Source of the DNA: Elizabethkingia miricola
GTDB taxonomy: Bacteria > Bacteroidota > Bacteroidia > Flavobacteriales > Weeksellaceae
Direction of reading: 5' to 3'
Assembly (NCBI RefSeq): GCF_001675285.1
Contig: NZ_LSGQ01000030.1
Span: 186,001 to 250,000, forward strand
Length of the DNA stretch: 64,000 nt
Both the position numbers and the translations under genes were made by a program. Positions 1 through 9,399 of the stretch are shown in pieces (position 1 is the first letter of the stretch; the number at the start of each line of letters is the position of its first letter). Below the pieces are notes generated by a model that saw only the letters and a list, made by a program, of their open reading frames with translations, had not been told where the DNA came from and made no database searches.

Positions 1-1244
1 TTACCATATTTATACAAATCCTTAGAGTTTGCAAAAGGAGATATTACCGGAATTTTCTTTGAAGAAACATAAGACATAAGCTCTACAACATCAGACTTGA
101 AGAATGGTCCTACAATAAGATCGGTATTGTCCTTATTAATGGAAGTCAGTGCTTTCTGGAATGAAGATTCGCTCCCCTCGTCAATAACATTAATATTTAA
201 CTTTTGTCCTTTCGCTACATTTCTCTGGATTGCCAGTTTAGCACCTGTTAAAAAGTCTAATGCAGCAGTTCTGTATTTCGCATCATTGGTATCGAATCCA
301 AACGGCAACAACAGAACAACGTTCAGTGCATCACCTGAAGACTTGATAAATGAGCTATCGTTAGATTTTTTAATTTTAAGTACCATTCCGGCTTTTAATC
401 CGTTTGAAAGCTGAGGATTCAGTTCTATTAACTGATCCAGACTTACACCGAATTTATTCAGAATACCAAAAATAGTATCACCCGGCTGAACGGTATAAGT
501 AATATCGTCGGCCGCAGCTTCAGTTTTTACAGTTTCACGTTTAGGCTGTTCTACAGAAGTGTCATCTATTTTTGAAACCTTTGGTTTTTCTTCAGGTTTT
601 ATAGCTTCAGCTACAACGCTTCCACTTCCTACAATAATTGGCACTCCGGGCTGAAGTCCTTTTTCTTCCAACCCAGGATTCATACGGAATAAATCTTTCT
701 GAGAAATATTGAATTTCTTGGTAATCTTATAATAAGTATCTTTTAGCTGTACCAGATAATTTTCTGCTTTAGCAGATGTTTCCACAGGCTTTTCTTCGTG
801 CTTTCTCTCCTGAACTACAGGCTCAGCAGTAACTTCAGCAACACCATATTTCTTAATATTTGCAGCAGGCAGATTAATCTTCTGTCCGATTTGCAGTCCT
901 TCTCCTAATTCAGGATTCAGTTTTTTAATATCTGCTAATGAAACATGATAATCTCTTGAAATAGCATACAATGATTGTCCTTGTTTTACAGCTATCTGTC
1001 CTGTAGTTGTTTTGGTTGTTACTGTTTCAGTAACATTTTTTCCTGTTTTGGATATCACTACGATATCTCCAATATCCAAAGTTTTGTTTTTTACATCCGG
1101 ATTCAGTGCATAGAACTGATCCAGCGTAAGACCATATTTTTTGGAAATGCTATACGGATTATCTTTAGCTATTACTGTATGTGTCTTTTGTGCGGATGCA
1201 GAAAGCCAAAAAACAGATAATGCTGATATAAATAATTTCTTCAT
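1..1244 (-). CDS. LysM-repeat protein with C-terminal periplasmic-binding-protein fold (5' part only)
   Basis: The reading frame starts at the ATG at 1244 and runs open off the left edge, so only the first 414 or so residues are visible. A signal peptide (residues 1-18, ending SASAQ) is followed by four LysM-like modules at about residues 20-65, 80-125, 155-205 and 240-285, each with the typical pattern of a GD/GQ turn, an Y.I...Y/F helix and a LNP motif. LysM modules bind peptidoglycan. After them the chain turns into a region with motifs such as VVLLLPFGFD, DLIVGPFF and IPVISPFAN, typical of type-1 periplasmic-binding folds (LeuABC-like). It is probably a periplasmic, wall-bound protein; no ligand can be named. 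It lies 38 bp after bshC and has its own -7 box in that gap. Confidence 0.85.
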   Translation of the reverse strand, partial: MKKLFISALSVFWLSASAQKTHTVIAKDNPYSISKKYGLTLDQFYALNPDVKNKTLDIGDIVVISKTGKNVTETVTTKTTTGQIAVKQGQSLYAISRDYHVSLADIKKLNPELGEGLQIGQKINLPAANIKKYGVAEVTAEPVVQERKHEEKPVETSAKAENYLVQLKDTYYKITKKFNISQKDLFRMNPGLEEKGLQPGVPIIVGSGSVVAEAIKPEEKPKVSKIDDTSVEQPKRETVKTEAAADDITYTVQPGDTIFGILNKFGVSLDQLIELNPQLSNGLKAGMVLKIKKSNDSSFIKSSGDALNVVLLLPFGFDTNDAKYRTAALDFLTGAKLAIQRNVAKGQKLNINVIDEGSESSFQKALTSINKDNTDLIVGPFFKSDVVELMSYVSSKKIPVISPFANSKDLYKYG

Positions 1245-1261
1245 TAGCGTATATTATTATG

Positions 1262-1269
1262 CAAAAATA
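1262..1269 (-). promoter_or_regulatory. Candidate -7 box for the LysM gene
   Basis: On the minus strand the sequence reads TATTTTTG, a full match to the Bacteroidota -7 consensus TAnnTTTG, 17 bp before the start codon at 1244. No clear -33 TTTG is present upstream, where the bshC 3' end lies. This suggests the gene can be transcribed independently of bshC. Confidence 0.45.
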
Positions 1270-1282
1270 AACTTTTTTGTTT

Positions 1283-2875
1283 TTATAAAACCACCACTGT
1301 TAATTCAGGGTGGGCAACTTCGATATTCTCGTAACAAGTATTAAGCCAGTCGCGTCCATTTTCAGCATAGAAGTTACTAAAATTAATTTTACGTTCCTGC
1401 CATACTCCGGCAGGGTTTACTACTTCATATAACTGGTTGTATCGCTGATAGAGATCTGCCTGTACAATCTTTTCTGCACGAAGCAATCTTTTATGCATTC
1501 TTTCAAAAGATTTAAGCTGACGGACTTCTTCTGCTGCTACAAGGTTACCAAATGTTTTATCGGTTGTTTCAGCTTGCTTTTTCAGCTCGCTGAACATAGA
1601 TTTAATATTTTCTTCTTTTTCTTCCAGCAATGGCTGCAGAGATGTTTTCCCGAGCAGTTTACTATGAACAACTTCCTGATAATTTCCAAAGAAGTCTTCT
1701 ACACATAAGTCCAGTTTTTGAATCTTACGAAGTGTTTTTTCTGTGATAAAGGCCAGTGAATTTCTGGGTACTAAAATCGGAAACTCTACATCTATTGCTT
1801 CAAAGAATTTCTTAAGTTCCAGCCAGTACATAATCTCTGCATTTCCACCTATATAAATAATATTAGGCAAAACAGTTTCCTGATATACTGGTCTCAGAAC
1901 TGCATTTGGGCTAAACCGCTGAGGATTAGTATTCAGTTCTGCTAATATTTCTTCTTCACTAAAACTAATCTCTGTATCTACAACATGATAAGATTCACTA
2001 GTCTTTTCAATCCTGTCTCTGGACTCATCTCTAAGATAAAAGAGGTTTATTTCCCTTGGATTAACCTGAACCTTACCATATTTATTGATCAGAACATCAA
2101 CAGTTTCTTTAGAGTTCTCATAAAGACTATTTTCCAGCAGTTCTTTTCTGAAAACCGGAGCCGCCAATGCTTTTAGTTTCTTATCATCTCCATTAAGGAT
2201 AAGCAATCCTGAATCTCCAAAAATTCGGTTAACCAAAATTCTTGTAGCAAGGGTTAGCGATCTCCCTTCCTGATATGCCTCCTTTGCCCAGCGGACTAAT
2301 TCGGTTCCGTATGTGAAATCTTTAAATTCTTTTTCAAAAACATCCAGGAAAGAAAGATCAGAGGACTTGATCCGCCCTACTGCTCCACCTGATTTTTCCT
2401 GAATCTGATAGAAATTTCCTTCTGTTTTAAAATGGTTAATTTCATCAAAATCATGGTCTTCTGTTGCCATCCAGAATACCGGAACGAAGTTTTTCCCTTC
2501 ATTATTCTCATTCAGGTATTTGGCGGTTTTTATCGTCTGAAGAATTTTATAGATAAAGAATACCGGCCCGGTAAATAAGTTTAGCTGGTGTCCCGTGGTT
2601 ACAGTAAAAGTATTCTCCTTACGCAATAGCTCGATATTCTGCATCTGCTTGGCACTAATAGCTATATTTCGCATCTGCTTTGTCAGAACCTCTGTAAGAA
2701 CTTCTCTGTGCCCTGAAGGATAGTTTCTTGATTTTTTATTTGCCTGTGCTAAGGCATTATCTTTACTGAATTGTAATCCGTGGTACGCTGAAAGATTACC
2801 ATCCAGGTAATCCTTCAACATTTCAGGAATGCTTGGTATATCCCTGAAATCAATATTAAAACGACAATCTGCCAT
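1283..2875 (-). CDS. bshC: Bacillithiol biosynthesis cysteine-adding enzyme BshC
   Basis: A 530-residue protein that matches BshC in length and motifs. BshC is assigned to the last step of bacillithiol synthesis, adding cysteine to glucosaminyl-malate. The N-terminal half holds the family signature TVTTGHQLNLFTGP near residue 92, then FFIYKILQTIKTA and VFWMATEDHDFDEINHF, all part of the Rossmann-like core. The C-terminal third is rich in charged helices and fits the coiled-coil dimer domain of the family. There is no signal peptide, so it is cytosolic. bshA and bshB are not in this window. It follows the porin gene by 9 bp and precedes the LysM gene, so read-through from the porin gene is possible. 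Confidence 0.95.
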   Translation of the reverse strand: MADCRFNIDFRDIPSIPEMLKDYLDGNLSAYHGLQFSKDNALAQANKKSRNYPSGHREVLTEVLTKQMRNIAISAKQMQNIELLRKENTFTVTTGHQLNLFTGPVFFIYKILQTIKTAKYLNENNEGKNFVPVFWMATEDHDFDEINHFKTEGNFYQIQEKSGGAVGRIKSSDLSFLDVFEKEFKDFTYGTELVRWAKEAYQEGRSLTLATRILVNRIFGDSGLLILNGDDKKLKALAAPVFRKELLENSLYENSKETVDVLINKYGKVQVNPREINLFYLRDESRDRIEKTSESYHVVDTEISFSEEEILAELNTNPQRFSPNAVLRPVYQETVLPNIIYIGGNAEIMYWLELKKFFEAIDVEFPILVPRNSLAFITEKTLRKIQKLDLCVEDFFGNYQEVVHSKLLGKTSLQPLLEEKEENIKSMFSELKKQAETTDKTFGNLVAAEEVRQLKSFERMHKRLLRAEKIVQADLYQRYNQLYEVVNPAGVWQERKINFSNFYAENGRDWLNTCYENIEVAHPELTVVVL

Positions 2876-2879
2876 TCTT

Positions 2880-2887
2880 CAAATTTA
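2880..2887 (-). promoter_or_regulatory. Candidate -7 box just before bshC
   Basis: Minus-strand TAAATTTG fits TAnnTTTG and ends only 4 nt before the bshC ATG. It overlaps the TAA stop of the porin gene. If used, it would give a leaderless or nearly leaderless bshC mRNA. A TTTG at 2912-2915 lies 24 bp upstream, slightly beyond the usual -33 spacing, so this may be a chance match. Confidence 0.3.
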
Positions 2888-4825
2888 TGAAAAAATATAC
2901 CAAACTATACCCAAATTAAGCCTGAAATCGGCAACCGGATAATATGGTGCAGCAAAACCTTTGTTCCCTGATATTGTTGTATTAATCTGCTGTCCTTCTA
3001 TAAAGAACATCATGGTTTTTACTTTCAGATTAATATACAGGTCCATCATTGGTTTTCCACCGATAGAATAACCTGATGTTGCGCTTGGCAGCACAAACTC
3101 GTTAAGTACCGGGAAAAACTCTCTGGAAGCAAATTTACTGAAGTAATATGCTTTAACCCCTGCCTGAACTTCAGCCGCATCTTTGAATACTTTGGACTGG
3201 AAATATACATTTGCACGTCCAACAAAGCCTGGCATTGGCATAAGGTCTTTGTTATTAATTGCAGACTGGAATAATACTCTTCCGTTCAGATGGAATTTTC
3301 CATATTTAAAAGTTGCATCCCCTCCGGCCTGAGTAATATTAATGGATGAAGTTGACTGCTGCATTTGCTTATTAGCATCAATATAGGCATAGTTTCCAAT
3401 ACTGAAATAGTTAAGAAACGCTGATGCATCAAACCATTTTAGTCTTACAATACCTCCGGCTTCTAAAACACTCTGGTTTTTGAAACCTAAATTAACATAA
3501 TTGAAGTTTCTATATTGAGATCCGTTCAATAGCAAGTTAAATGATGGTGCTCCGGACTGGAAGTTTAGTTTTCCCTCTACAGCAAAACCTTCGGCAGGAA
3601 TAAAGGAAACTTTGTTATTGATACGAATAAAATTCCCGAACGTACTTCCTGTAGTATATTCTGCGGACGAATTAAGGTCGAATCTGTTCCATAGTTTAAC
3701 CTGTAAATTTCCTTCTACTCCTATTCTATTCTCTTTCCAAACAGTATTATTATCTACAACATTATTCGGCAGGAAGATCTGATTAGTCCCCAGAATTACA
3801 TTCTGATATTTCAGTCCGGCATCCAATTTAAATTTCTCTCTATCAAAAACCAAGCTTACAACATTCGTCAGCTTTTTAGAATATTTCTTTGTCGATGGTA
3901 AAAAACCACTGATAATATCTGCTGCATTAGTTGTGTAATAACTTTCCGCTCCGTTCTGAGCATAATAGTATTTATTCCCCTCATGCATCAACATATGTCT
4001 GATCTTTAGAGGAAAGGCATCATTGATTCTGAATAAACCAAAATCATGACTTAGGTAATACCTTCTGTAAGAAAAGAAACTTTCTGTATTATTAAGGTTA
4101 ACCTCCATGTTCAGCCTGTTATTAAAACGGGAATCCCCACCTAAAAACTGATCTAAAGTTTTGATACCACCGTTTTCTTCATTATTCACATTCTGATTAA
4201 GGTAATGTGCATAGAGTTCGTAGCGTCCTGTTTTATTCTTGTAGTGTGCTCCGGCATTAAAGTTATTGCTTGCTGAAAGGTTTCTCTGATAGATCCCCTT
4301 AGCACGCAATCCCATATAATTAACAAAGAAGTTAAAGTCTTTCCCTATATTTTGGGTATAAGTAGAGCTTAGTACATTTCCGCTTCCAGGAGCTGTATGG
4401 TATATAAATGTAGTTGTAGGTGTTTTTACATCATAGTATTTAATATCATCTACACCTAATATACTAAAGGATTTTCCTGTTGGTAATACAGCAAGATTCT
4501 GCTGAAGATTAGTTTCGTATACTAATGGATTAAAAGTCTGTCCGGAGTTAGCAAACTGAACTTTTCCAAAGTTGTCTTTGTTATTATACTGTGAAAAGAT
4601 ATATGTTTTTTCATGTGAAAAAACCGTATCAAATATCTTTGCTTCCCCTCTCTGCGTTTTGAATTTATAGTCGCTAATTACAGGTTTAAAGATTTTCATA
4701 GAATCTTTTTTACCATTATCTACAATAACAGAATCTTCTGCAATCCTATTATTATCAGTCTTATTAACAACCTGTGCCGATATCGTTCCCGACACCAAAA
4801 CTACCCATAAAAAAAAGTACCTCAT
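2885..4825 (-). CDS. Putative outer-membrane beta-barrel porin (Porin_10-like)
   Basis: A 646-residue protein with a signal peptide (residues 1-17, ending TISAQ) and a long series of alternating polar and hydrophobic strands rich in aromatic and Asn residues. It ends in VWYIFS, compatible with a beta-barrel insertion signal. Length and layout fit the putative porin family common in Flavobacteriia, PF14121-like; I infer this from flavour, and substrate is unknown. An N-terminal extension of about 60 residues with a run of Asp and Lys precedes the barrel. The start codon at 4825 sits inside a terminator hairpin (see 4809-4843), and a -7 box at 4843-4850 supports this start. Confidence 0.8.
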   Translation of the reverse strand: MRYFFLWVVLVSGTISAQVVNKTDNNRIAEDSVIVDNGKKDSMKIFKPVISDYKFKTQRGEAKIFDTVFSHEKTYIFSQYNNKDNFGKVQFANSGQTFNPLVYETNLQQNLAVLPTGKSFSILGVDDIKYYDVKTPTTTFIYHTAPGSGNVLSSTYTQNIGKDFNFFVNYMGLRAKGIYQRNLSASNNFNAGAHYKNKTGRYELYAHYLNQNVNNEENGGIKTLDQFLGGDSRFNNRLNMEVNLNNTESFFSYRRYYLSHDFGLFRINDAFPLKIRHMLMHEGNKYYYAQNGAESYYTTNAADIISGFLPSTKKYSKKLTNVVSLVFDREKFKLDAGLKYQNVILGTNQIFLPNNVVDNNTVWKENRIGVEGNLQVKLWNRFDLNSSAEYTTGSTFGNFIRINNKVSFIPAEGFAVEGKLNFQSGAPSFNLLLNGSQYRNFNYVNLGFKNQSVLEAGGIVRLKWFDASAFLNYFSIGNYAYIDANKQMQQSTSSINITQAGGDATFKYGKFHLNGRVLFQSAINNKDLMPMPGFVGRANVYFQSKVFKDAAEVQAGVKAYYFSKFASREFFPVLNEFVLPSATSGYSIGGKPMMDLYINLKVKTMMFFIEGQQINTTISGNKGFAAPYYPVADFRLNLGIVWYIFS

Positions 4826-4843
4826 CTTGTTGGAATGAGGTAC
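4809..4843 (-). terminator. Terminator of SusCD operon A that overlaps the porin start codon
   Basis: A perfect 9-bp stem, GTACCTCAT (4817-4825) with ATGAGGTAC (4835-4843), encloses a 9-nt loop. On the minus strand it is followed by eight T residues (4816-4809). This is a standard Rho-independent terminator for transcripts arriving from the susD gene ending at 5030. The distal stem arm begins with the ATG of the porin gene and the T-run forms its Phe and Leu codons. Confidence 0.75.
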
Positions 4844-4850
4844 AAAAGTA
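4843..4850 (-). promoter_or_regulatory. -7 box for the porin gene
   Basis: Minus-strand TACTTTTG matches TAnnTTTG 17 bp before the ATG at 4825. Its last base is the first base of the terminator stem, so a transcript begun from it would start inside the proximal arm of the hairpin. No convincing -33 box was seen. Confidence 0.45.
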
Positions 4851-4870
4851 GAGATTTTTTTGATAAAGAA

Positions 4871-4927
4871 TTACTGATTCTTAAAGTCAACCAATTTCAC
4901 TATATGATCTTCTTTACTGAGGTCTAT
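4871..4927 (-). pseudogene. C-terminal remnant of a small exported protein related to the 20325-20999 gene
   Basis: Read on the minus strand, 18 codons ending in TAA give a tail that aligns without gaps to the last 18 residues of the protein at 20325-20999, with 9 identities including the endings KLV.F.NQ. The tail of the protein at 25872-26528 aligns in the same register with 6 identities. An in-frame TAG stands immediately before the fragment and no open frame extends further upstream. I read it as the decayed 3' end of a third family member beside SusCD locus A. Confidence 0.55.
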
Positions 4928-5029
4928 CTATATCCTAATAATAACCTTTTTGCTCAAAGACAATCTCCTTTTTCAGCATATCAGGTAAACACCTGTTCTC
5001 CTCTCACTAGTACTACTTTTGGATTTATA

Positions 5030-6460
5030 TTATCTGTTATTATTTATATCTTTAGGAATATTGGGATTTGCATCAATTTCTGATTGTGGAATTTTCAGAA
5101 AGAAGCGCTTATCATCTGGTAACATCGGATTATTTGTCAGGTTAACTCTATGCCAGATATCTCTTGAAAGCCCTCTTCTCAATCTTTTAGCATCATACCA
5201 TTCCACTCCTATTTCTCCGTACAGCTCCTTTTTCCGTTCTGTCAAAATTTCTTCATATAGTGCTACTCCTGCGTTTGATGACTTCACAGCCTGAGCATCT
5301 CTATTCTTTTGTAGTTTGTATAACAAGCTATGAGCTCCACTCTCATCTCCTTGTTTATACATTGCCTCGGCCTCGATCAAAATCATCTCAGGAGTTCTCA
5401 TTAAAACCAAATGGGAGGTAAAAGCAAATTTAAATTTTCTGGTATACCATTCTCTGTAATCCGTAATCCCAGCACCAGTTTTAAAAAATTGATTCCGAAC
5501 ATCGCTTGGAGAGAAAAGCGCTACAAAGGACTTATTGATAAAGGTATTATTGTAAGCACTCTCCGTTCGGGTATAAAAGGCATGTGGTGCCAGCCAATAA
5601 TAACTGGATTGATCTGCTTGCTGCGGATCTGCCAGCAACCATTCATTACCTCTATTCATATCATCAAAACCTGATGCATAAAATTGAGGACTTAGGACTA
5701 CATCTACATTTCCTCCGTATGCTTTATTAGCATATTCCTGGGCTTTAGGCCAATTGCCCATCACCTGATATACTCTGGCAGCTGTACCATATGAAACCGC
5801 TTTACTGAAATAAGACCTGTTATCTCTATTTAATGAACCAATAGCAATAGCCCTTTCCAAATCATCCGTAATTAATTTATACATATCCTTCATCGTACTC
5901 ATTGGCTGACCTGCTGTAGCATTCGATTTTGTATATATCGGTGGAGCTTGCAGATTAGGGTCATAAGTATAAGTATGCTGAAACTCTAAACTAAGTTCAA
6001 AATAAAAATAGGCTCTCATGGTATAAGCTTGTCCTAATAATATTTTCTTATTATCTTCTGATATAGCCGTACTTGTCTCCACACCTTCAATAAATGAGTT
6101 CACCTGATTAATAAGATAATATGGGAAATTCCAGCTGAATTGTGACCTGTTAGAGTTTGGCTCTCTAAAATTATTTTCATAATCATTTCTGAACCAACTA
6201 CCACTAAGTGCACTGATATTCCCCTTCACCTCTCTGGCAAAATACATAGAACCCAGATTTCCGTTTTCGGTATTTAAAAACTGACCTCTGGTTCGTCTTA
6301 ATATCCCTGCAATGTGAGCTTTGGCTCCTTCATATGATCCATATACCACATCCGGAGACACAACATCTGTTGGTTTAGGTTCATTCAGGTATTCTTCGCT
6401 ACAAGATAACATGGTAACGAAAAGTCCAATAATCGCTATTATATGTCTAATATTTTTCAT
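5030..6460 (-). CDS. SusD/RagB family nutrient-binding lipoprotein, locus A
   Basis: A 476-residue lipoprotein. The signal ends in LSC with Cys20, followed by SEE, which fits the Bacteroidota lipoprotein export signal for surface display. The SusD core shows the usual features: GQAYTMRAYFYFELS at about residues 145-160 (TPR helix), ATAARVYQVMGNW, RTPEMILIEAEAMYKQGD, and the C-terminal ELYGEIGVEWYDAKRLRRG segment. SusD proteins cap their SusC partner and deliver ligand to it. Its partner is the susC 11 bp upstream (6472-9399). The ligand cannot be deduced because no enzyme genes accompany it. Confidence 0.95.
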   Translation of the reverse strand: MKNIRHIIAIIGLFVTMLSCSEEYLNEPKPTDVVSPDVVYGSYEGAKAHIAGILRRTRGQFLNTENGNLGSMYFAREVKGNISALSGSWFRNDYENNFREPNSNRSQFSWNFPYYLINQVNSFIEGVETSTAISEDNKKILLGQAYTMRAYFYFELSLEFQHTYTYDPNLQAPPIYTKSNATAGQPMSTMKDMYKLITDDLERAIAIGSLNRDNRSYFSKAVSYGTAARVYQVMGNWPKAQEYANKAYGGNVDVVLSPQFYASGFDDMNRGNEWLLADPQQADQSSYYWLAPHAFYTRTESAYNNTFINKSFVALFSPSDVRNQFFKTGAGITDYREWYTRKFKFAFTSHLVLMRTPEMILIEAEAMYKQGDESGAHSLLYKLQKNRDAQAVKSSNAGVALYEEILTERKKELYGEIGVEWYDAKRLRRGLSRDIWHRVNLTNNPMLPDDKRFFLKIPQSEIDANPNIPKDINNNR

Positions 6461-6471
6461 TGTTTTTTATT

Positions 6472-9399
6472 TTAAAATCCTATACTAAATCCTAAAGAAA
6501 TGGTTCTTAAATTATATGATCTACTGTTTGTTGTCCCTGCCAAGCTTTGCTCCGGATCAATTCCTTTGTGACTCTGCCACGTCCATACATTATCTCCCTG
6601 TAGAAAAATTCTCATACTAGACACCCCCATTTTCCCAAGTAAATCTTCACTTACATTATACCCAAGCGTTAACGATTTTAGTCTTATAAAGTCGTTCTTA
6701 AACAAAAACCTTGAGGAGAGTGCATTATTTTGATTATTAGCCATGATATTAATGGGCACATCTGTAATATCTCCAGGCTTTTGCCATGCATTCTTTACAT
6801 CCACAGACTGTTGATTTCCGGGCGATGAGAATCCCGACATTAATGATGCATAGGAAGAATCATATATATAAGATCCAAATGAAAAGTTAAACAACACATT
6901 CAAATCGAAACTTCCGTATTTGAAAGAATTGGTAAAGCCACCTCTGAATTTAGGCAAAGAGCTTCCCATATACCTTTTACTAGCTTCTGCATTAGCCAAA
7001 TTATAATTGGCAGTTTTCTCTCTTGTCATATTTCCTTGTGCATCTTTCTTATCATACCACCAAGTACCCATTCCGGTATCAGCATCAACTCCCGCCCATT
7101 CGACCAAAAAGAAATCATACAACGACGAACCAACTTCCCACCTCTTGGTTCCATTGATAAATGATTCCTGAGTAAGTTTTGTTATTTTATTTTTTTCAAA
7201 TGTGAGATTAAGACTTGTTCTCCACTGGAATTTATCAGAACTGATATTTAATGAGGAAATATCGAATTCCCATCCAGAATTCCTCAGCGCTCCTACATTA
7301 GTTGTAATAGAAGTATTTCCGGTAGAGCCTGGTAAAGGCTTAGCATATATTAAGTCTATAGATCTTTTGTTAAAGTAATCTACATTTACCGTTATTCGGT
7401 TTTTTAAAAGGCCCATTTCTGCACCTGCATTTAAGGAAGCAGTCTTCTCCCATGTAAGAAAATAGTCTCTTGCCCCACCCAATAAAACACCTGTTTGCCC
7501 AAGTTGATTCCAACCCGTTGCAAAGGACATCATGTAAGGAAAATATCCATCCGTTCCATTATTCCCTAATTCTCCATAAGAAGATTTAAGCTTTAAGTAA
7601 TTGACAATCTTATTTTTGAAAAAATTTTCCTGACTAACAACCCAGGCTCCTCCTACAGAATAAAAAGTTCCCCACCTGACCTCAGAGGCAAATCTTGTTG
7701 AACCATCATTTCTGACGGATCCTTCAATAAAATATTTATTGGCATAATTATATCCTAGTCGTCCCAAATAACCTACCAGTCTTTCCTGATTAATATACCC
7801 TCCAACTCCCTCTGAAACCGTTTTCCCATTTAAAACATATACTTCTGGTAAAAACCCTGTTCCCTGTGCACTAAGAGCATCATATCTATAATCCATCAAC
7901 TCAAATATGGCTTGGGCATTAACATTATGCTTCCCAAAACTTTTATTGAAGTCTAAACTATTTGTCCAGTTTATGGTTTTCACCAAATCCCTGCTTTGAG
8001 AAACTCTTCCCTTTACACTTGCAGCAGCTCCATAAGCATAATGTGTATAAGAGTAACTATCATAATTATATAACTGAAATGATCCCTGAGATCTTAGCTT
8101 TAGATAATCTGTAAGGGTAACTTCTGCATATCCGTTAATAAAGGTATCATATCTGTTATACCGGATTTTATTATTATATAATGCTCCAAGAGCATTTTCA
8201 TTTGCCAGCAAAGGACGCTGTGCATTTACTGGTCTCCCCGAAACAGCATTATCTCCATAATCGTATTGTGATCTGCCAAAAGCATCTAAAATAATATTCC
8301 CTTTTTCATCTCTCATATAAACAGGATAAATACCCGACAAAGTATAAACCCATTGTATTGGACTTTGAAATGCACTTCCTGATTGCATTGGATAATTTTG
8401 AGAAGATGCACTAAATGACGTATTCAATCCTACCTTCAGCCATGTATTAACTTTTGAGTCAACATTAGCCCTGAAACCTAAACGCTCAAATCTTGACGTT
8501 TTAATATTCCCATACATATCCAGATAATCTGCACCTATAAAATAGGTTGTATTCTCACTACCCCCTGAAATATTCAGTCTGTGTTCCTGCTTGAGAGCTG
8601 AATTATTGATAAGCTCTTTTTCCCAATCAGTATCCCATAACAATTTAGCATCAGCTATGACATTACCTTTATTATCAATAGGATTGACAACATTATAGAG
8701 ATTATACCCTAATGTATTTATTATATTATTTGTAGCATATTGTGCAGCCGCATCTGGCGTTTGTCCATTACTCACAATTCTTGCATTTCTTATTGCTTGC
8801 CAGGTATATTTCATGAAGTCTTCTGCCTTAAGTACTTCATGAAATTTCACTGCCGATGAAGAGACCCCGATTAAAGAAGTAACATTAACTTTAGGCTTCG
8901 CATTGAGCCTTCCTTTTTTAGTCGTTATAATAATAACACCATTAGCACCTCTTGATCCATACAAAGCAGTAGCAGATGCATCCTTCAGCACGCTCATTGA
9001 CTCTACCTGATCTTGTGGAATAGAGTTGATATTTCCACCATAAGGTGACCCGTCTACAATAATTAAAGGTTGAGTACTAGCATTAATGGATGAAACCCCT
9101 CTTATATAAATAGAAGGATTATCACCAGGCATACCGCCTGCGGCTATTACATTCACACCTGTTACAGTTCCCTGAAGTGCTCCCAAAATACTTGTTGCTT
9201 GCTGGGTTTCAATTATTCTTTTATCAACAGTTGCTACAGAACCTACTATTGCCTCTTTCTTTTGTTTGCCAAAGGCTACAACTACAACTTCTTCTATATC
9301 TTTAATGGAAGTTGTATCCGGTTTTCTCTTTTGTGCCAGCAGTCCTTGTCCTATAAAAAACAGAACACCTACACTAAGCATGTGTAATTTTACTTTCAT
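6472..9399 (-). CDS. SusC/RagA family TonB-linked outer-membrane transporter, locus A
   Basis: A 975-residue TonB-dependent transporter. A signal peptide (about 1-23) is followed within 15 residues by the TonB box region EEVVVVAFG, then the plug domain with IYIRGVSSINAS, PLIIVDGSPYGG and the SusC hallmark GSRGANGVIIITTKKG near residue 150. The rest is the 22-strand barrel, ending in SLGFSIGF with a terminal Phe. The N-terminal carboxypeptidase-regulatory-like domain found in many SusC proteins is absent. It forms an operon with the susD 11 bp downstream. Its signal peptide resembles those of the other four SusC proteins here, but its 5' flank lacks the motif shared by loci C, D and E. Confidence 0.95.
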   Translation of the reverse strand: MKVKLHMLSVGVLFFIGQGLLAQKRKPDTTSIKDIEEVVVVAFGKQKKEAIVGSVATVDKRIIETQQATSILGALQGTVTGVNVIAAGGMPGDNPSIYIRGVSSINASTQPLIIVDGSPYGGNINSIPQDQVESMSVLKDASATALYGSRGANGVIIITTKKGRLNAKPKVNVTSLIGVSSSAVKFHEVLKAEDFMKYTWQAIRNARIVSNGQTPDAAAQYATNNIINTLGYNLYNVVNPIDNKGNVIADAKLLWDTDWEKELINNSALKQEHRLNISGGSENTTYFIGADYLDMYGNIKTSRFERLGFRANVDSKVNTWLKVGLNTSFSASSQNYPMQSGSAFQSPIQWVYTLSGIYPVYMRDEKGNIILDAFGRSQYDYGDNAVSGRPVNAQRPLLANENALGALYNNKIRYNRYDTFINGYAEVTLTDYLKLRSQGSFQLYNYDSYSYTHYAYGAAASVKGRVSQSRDLVKTINWTNSLDFNKSFGKHNVNAQAIFELMDYRYDALSAQGTGFLPEVYVLNGKTVSEGVGGYINQERLVGYLGRLGYNYANKYFIEGSVRNDGSTRFASEVRWGTFYSVGGAWVVSQENFFKNKIVNYLKLKSSYGELGNNGTDGYFPYMMSFATGWNQLGQTGVLLGGARDYFLTWEKTASLNAGAEMGLLKNRITVNVDYFNKRSIDLIYAKPLPGSTGNTSITTNVGALRNSGWEFDISSLNISSDKFQWRTSLNLTFEKNKITKLTQESFINGTKRWEVGSSLYDFFLVEWAGVDADTGMGTWWYDKKDAQGNMTREKTANYNLANAEASKRYMGSSLPKFRGGFTNSFKYGSFDLNVLFNFSFGSYIYDSSYASLMSGFSSPGNQQSVDVKNAWQKPGDITDVPINIMANNQNNALSSRFLFKNDFIRLKSLTLGYNVSEDLLGKMGVSSMRIFLQGDNVWTWQSHKGIDPEQSLAGTTNSRSYNLRTISLGFSIGF

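Noticed and set aside
4982-4995. Short hairpin CAGGT/ACCTG considered as terminator of locus A
   Set aside because: Five-base stem without T-run; the hairpin at 4809-4843 is much better.
4835-5294. Plus-strand ORFs of 82 and 91 codons after the porin gene
   Set aside because: They overlap the SusD gene of locus A or its terminator and read as antisense, without promoter or domain.
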